This document shows, piece after piece, positions 21,538 to 23,619 of a stretch of 23,619 nt of DNA (its first letter is position 1; every line of letters starts with the position of its first letter). The stretch is from M3007 sp964630705 (lineage in GTDB: Bacteria; Bacteroidota; Bacteroidia; Chitinophagales; Saprospiraceae): contig CAZVZH010000057.1 of assembly GCA_964630705.1 (NCBI GenBank), forward strand, positions 1-23,619, read 5' to 3'. A program made the position numbers and the translations under genes. The notes below the pieces were generated by a model. The model saw only the letters and a list, made by a program, of their open reading frames with translations. It was not told where the DNA came from and ran no database searches.

Positions 21538-23619
21538 CTACGGTTTCACCAACCGCCCCGAAAAAACCCGCCCGCCATCCACCACCCGCACCGAGTACAA
21601 CCCCGGCGGCAAACTACCCGCCTCCACCGCCTCGCCCGCCGCGGCAACCACCCGTTTCACCAGCCTGCCCTGGCTGTCGAACACACTGATCTCCAGCTGC
21701 TGATCGCCCGGTTCCGGAAGTTGTACGGTGAAAAAACCGGCGACGGGGTTGGGCGTAATTTCAATTGGGGAAAAACGCGGCTCGAACACTTCCTTGACCT
21801 CCACCGTAAAATCGGGGCGGTAGCGGGCCAGGGCAAATTTTCCGTCCGAGCTGCCGGCGAGTAGCACTTTCCCGTCGGGTTGCACGGCGAGGGCGTAGGG
21901 GCTGTCGTCGCCGCCGTCAAAATCAGTGAGCACAAAACTGCTCGTTGCGCTCGTGTAGTCCAGGATTCCATTGGGGAGGTAACGGGCGAGGAAGAAATCG
22001 GCGCCGTTCGGGCCATACCGTTCGCCGGCGACGAGGATTTTCCCGTCGGGCAGAAAAACGGTGCTGCGCGCGCGGTCCGCGTTGCCCAAAGAAATTTCTA
22101 CGTAATAATCGAGATCGAAGTCGCCGTTTTCCAACAACCTGATCCAGGACAGCGCATTCTGATCGCTTAGGGCCAACAGTATTTTTCCATCCGGCTGCGG
22201 AAGCAAGGCGAGGAGCGTGCCGGACCACCAGAACATACCATTTTCAAAACTCGGATCAATGGTCCCGTCGCTCAGATACCGGTATAGTTCCGGACATCCT
22301 GGGTCCGAGCTCGTTGCCAGAATTTTTCCGTCAGCCTGAAGAGCCACGACGTTCAGGTCGCAGCAAGTGGGCCTTGTGACGACGCCCCCGGTTCCAAAAC
22401 TCGCATCCAGACTTCCATCCGCCAGGTACCGGACGAGGTAGGCGGTATCCGCCGCGTGTTCACAGCCGTTGAGGTTGGAGCCACCCGCCAATATTTTTCC
22501 GTCGGCTTGCAAGGCCAGCGCGCTTACCGGCCAGGTACCGGAATAGGTGAAGCTGCTGTCGGGCGCCCCGTTTGCCAAAAAACGAAAGATGTTGGTTTTC
22601 GATCCGTTTGCGCCTCCGCCCGCCAGGATTTTTCCGTCGGGCTGCAGGAGCACGGTGGCGCCGGTAGCGTACCCATTATCGCGTTTAAAAAAACCATCGG
22701 CGTGATCGCCAAAATCCGGATTGCCGTTGGCGTCGAAGCGAGCGAGCGCCAGGCCGCCGTAGATGGGGGCTCCATCCGCGTTCGACCCGGCGGCCAGTAT
22801 TTTTCCGTCGGGCTGCAAGGCCAAGCTAAGAAACGATCCGCCGCTTTCGCCGATATTGACGGCTACTGCCGCGCCACCATTGAAACTGGCGTCGAAAGCG
22901 CCGCCGGGCAGGTACCGGGCCAGGGCAAAGTCGCCGCCCAGCGTGCCGGCAACGGCAAGGCGCTGGTTGGCTTGCACAGCCAGGAAGTTGTTTTCCGAGT
23001 CGACAGGTAAAGTTCCATTCAGGGCAAAACCGAGGTCGGGCAGGCCCCCGGCTGTAAATTTGAGGATTACAAATTTCTGATCGACCGTACAGCTCACGTA
23101 AAAGCTGCCGTCGGCATCCAGCTCGAGGTCGCGGAGGCGCCGGGTTGCAGCATTCAGCGTCAATACCCCGCCCGAAGCGAAGGTTGAATCCAGGGAACCG
23201 TCGGCATTTACCCGGGCGACGGTGGCCGGCGAACTGCCAAACTCGGGCCCCGCTACCAGGAATTTCCCGTCGGGCTGGAGCGCCAGTGCGGAGGTGGATT
23301 GATACTGGGGGAGTTCCAGGACTACCTTTCCGCCTGTTCCGAAGCTATCGTCCGGCTTGCCGTTGGCATGCAGGCGGGCCAATGCAAAGTTGATATCTGA
23401 ACCAGATTTATAGCCCGCCACGACGATTTTACCATCCGGTTGCAGCAATACGTTGGATGGATACATCGGATTGCTGAACACAATTTGCTGGGAACCATCC
23501 GATGCGAAGGTCGAGTCGGTCGTACCGTCGGGATTCAGCCGTTTTACAAACGACCATTGCCCCCAGGGCGGGGCCAACGCGCTTTCCCAACCCGCCAATA
23601 CGATCTTGTCCTGAGCATC
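21538..23619 (-). CDS. Delta-60 repeat T9SS cargo protein (5' end missing)
   Basis: The frame is open to the right edge; the last visible codons encode 'DAQDKIVLAG', another repeat, so the true start lies beyond the window. The visible 693 residues are about twelve copies of a 50-60-residue beta repeat with the signature 'LQPDGKILVAG' followed by 'ARY..DG..D.SF..GG'. This is the delta-60 repeat, predicted to form a propeller-like structure. The C-terminal part ('FSPIEITPNPVAGFFTVQL' to 'GRLVKP') is a type A sorting domain. Export by T9SS and a surface location are inferred; no enzyme motif was seen and the biological role of this repeat family is not established. One repeat ('LELDADGSFYVSC') is degenerate. 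It is convergent with the antitoxin/toxin-remnant pair, with only 15 nt between. Confidence 0.9.
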   Translation of the reverse strand, partial: DAQDKIVLAGWESALAPPWGQWSFVKRLNPDGTTDSTFASDGSQQIVFSNPMYPSNVLLQPDGKIVVAGYKSGSDINFALARLHANGKPDDSFGTGGKVVLELPQYQSTSALALQPDGKFLVAGPEFGSSPATVARVNADGSLDSTFASGGVLTLNAATRRLRDLELDADGSFYVSCTVDQKFVILKFTAGGLPDLGFALNGTLPVDSENNFLAVQANQRLAVAGTLGGDFALARYLPGGAFDASFNGGAAVAVNIGESGGSFLSLALQPDGKILAAGSNADGAPIYGGLALARFDANGNPDFGDHADGFFKRDNGYATGATVLLQPDGKILAGGGANGSKTNIFRFLANGAPDSSFTYSGTWPVSALALQADGKILAGGSNLNGCEHAADTAYLVRYLADGSLDASFGTGGVVTRPTCCDLNVVALQADGKILATSSDPGCPELYRYLSDGTIDPSFENGMFWWSGTLLALLPQPDGKILLALSDQNALSWIRLLENGDFDLDYYVEISLGNADRARSTVFLPDGKILVAGERYGPNGADFFLARYLPNGILDYTSATSSFVLTDFDGGDDSPYALAVQPDGKVLLAGSSDGKFALARYRPDFTVEVKEVFEPRFSPIEITPNPVAGFFTVQLPEPGDQQLEISVFDSQGRLVKRVVAAAGEAVEAGSLPPGLYSVRVVDGGRVFSGRLVKP

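Overview
The window (about 23.6 kb, GC-rich) looks like a chromosomal segment of a Bacteroidota bacterium, most likely from the Saprospiria/Lewinella-like branch. The evidence is that five of the large proteins end in type IX secretion (T9SS) sorting domains, four of type A and one of the type B 'gliding motility-associated' kind with SprB repeats. Several promoters match the Bacteroidota -7 consensus TAnnTTTG. HYR and delta-60 repeat surface proteins are abundant. The genus is an inference, because no rRNA or tRNA gene is present.

Layout from left to right: (1) the 3' part of a giant HYR-repeat adhesin with dockerin-like and T9SS domains (+); (2) a small outer-membrane beta-barrel protein (+); (3) an Hsp20 small heat-shock protein (+), convergent with (4) a secreted M36 (fungalysin-type) metallopeptidase (-); (5) a T9SS type B, SprB-repeat surface protein (-); (6) PRPP synthetase prs (+), followed by a possible ~60-nt small RNA and a terminator; (7) an exported single-domain rhodanese (+), convergent with (8) a PhnP-like metallo-hydrolase and a 94-aa unknown protein (an operon on -); (9) a divergent outer-membrane barrel gene tightly coupled to a Ppx/GppA phosphatase gene (+); (10) a 1334-aa beta-propeller/PKD/LamG T9SS cargo protein (-); (11) an antitoxin-like gene with a 29-codon toxin remnant (+); and (12) the 3' part of a delta-60 repeat T9SS cargo protein (-), open at the right edge.

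Functionally this is a secretome-rich stretch: adhesins, a protease and repeat proteins destined for T9SS export. A few housekeeping genes (prs, hsp20, ppx/gppA-like, phnP-like) are interspersed. No T9SS machinery gene is present.

The most unusual structural theme is in the gaps between genes. Nearly every junction where transcripts end carries a long inverted repeat (20-39 bp arms). Each has a different sequence, and several are built from short tandem units facing their own inverted copy. A related 15-bp tandem array occurs in inverted orientation on both sides of the type B gene, and a heptamer array sits in frame inside the metallopeptidase gene. No CRISPR array, IS element, prophage or complete defence system was recognised.
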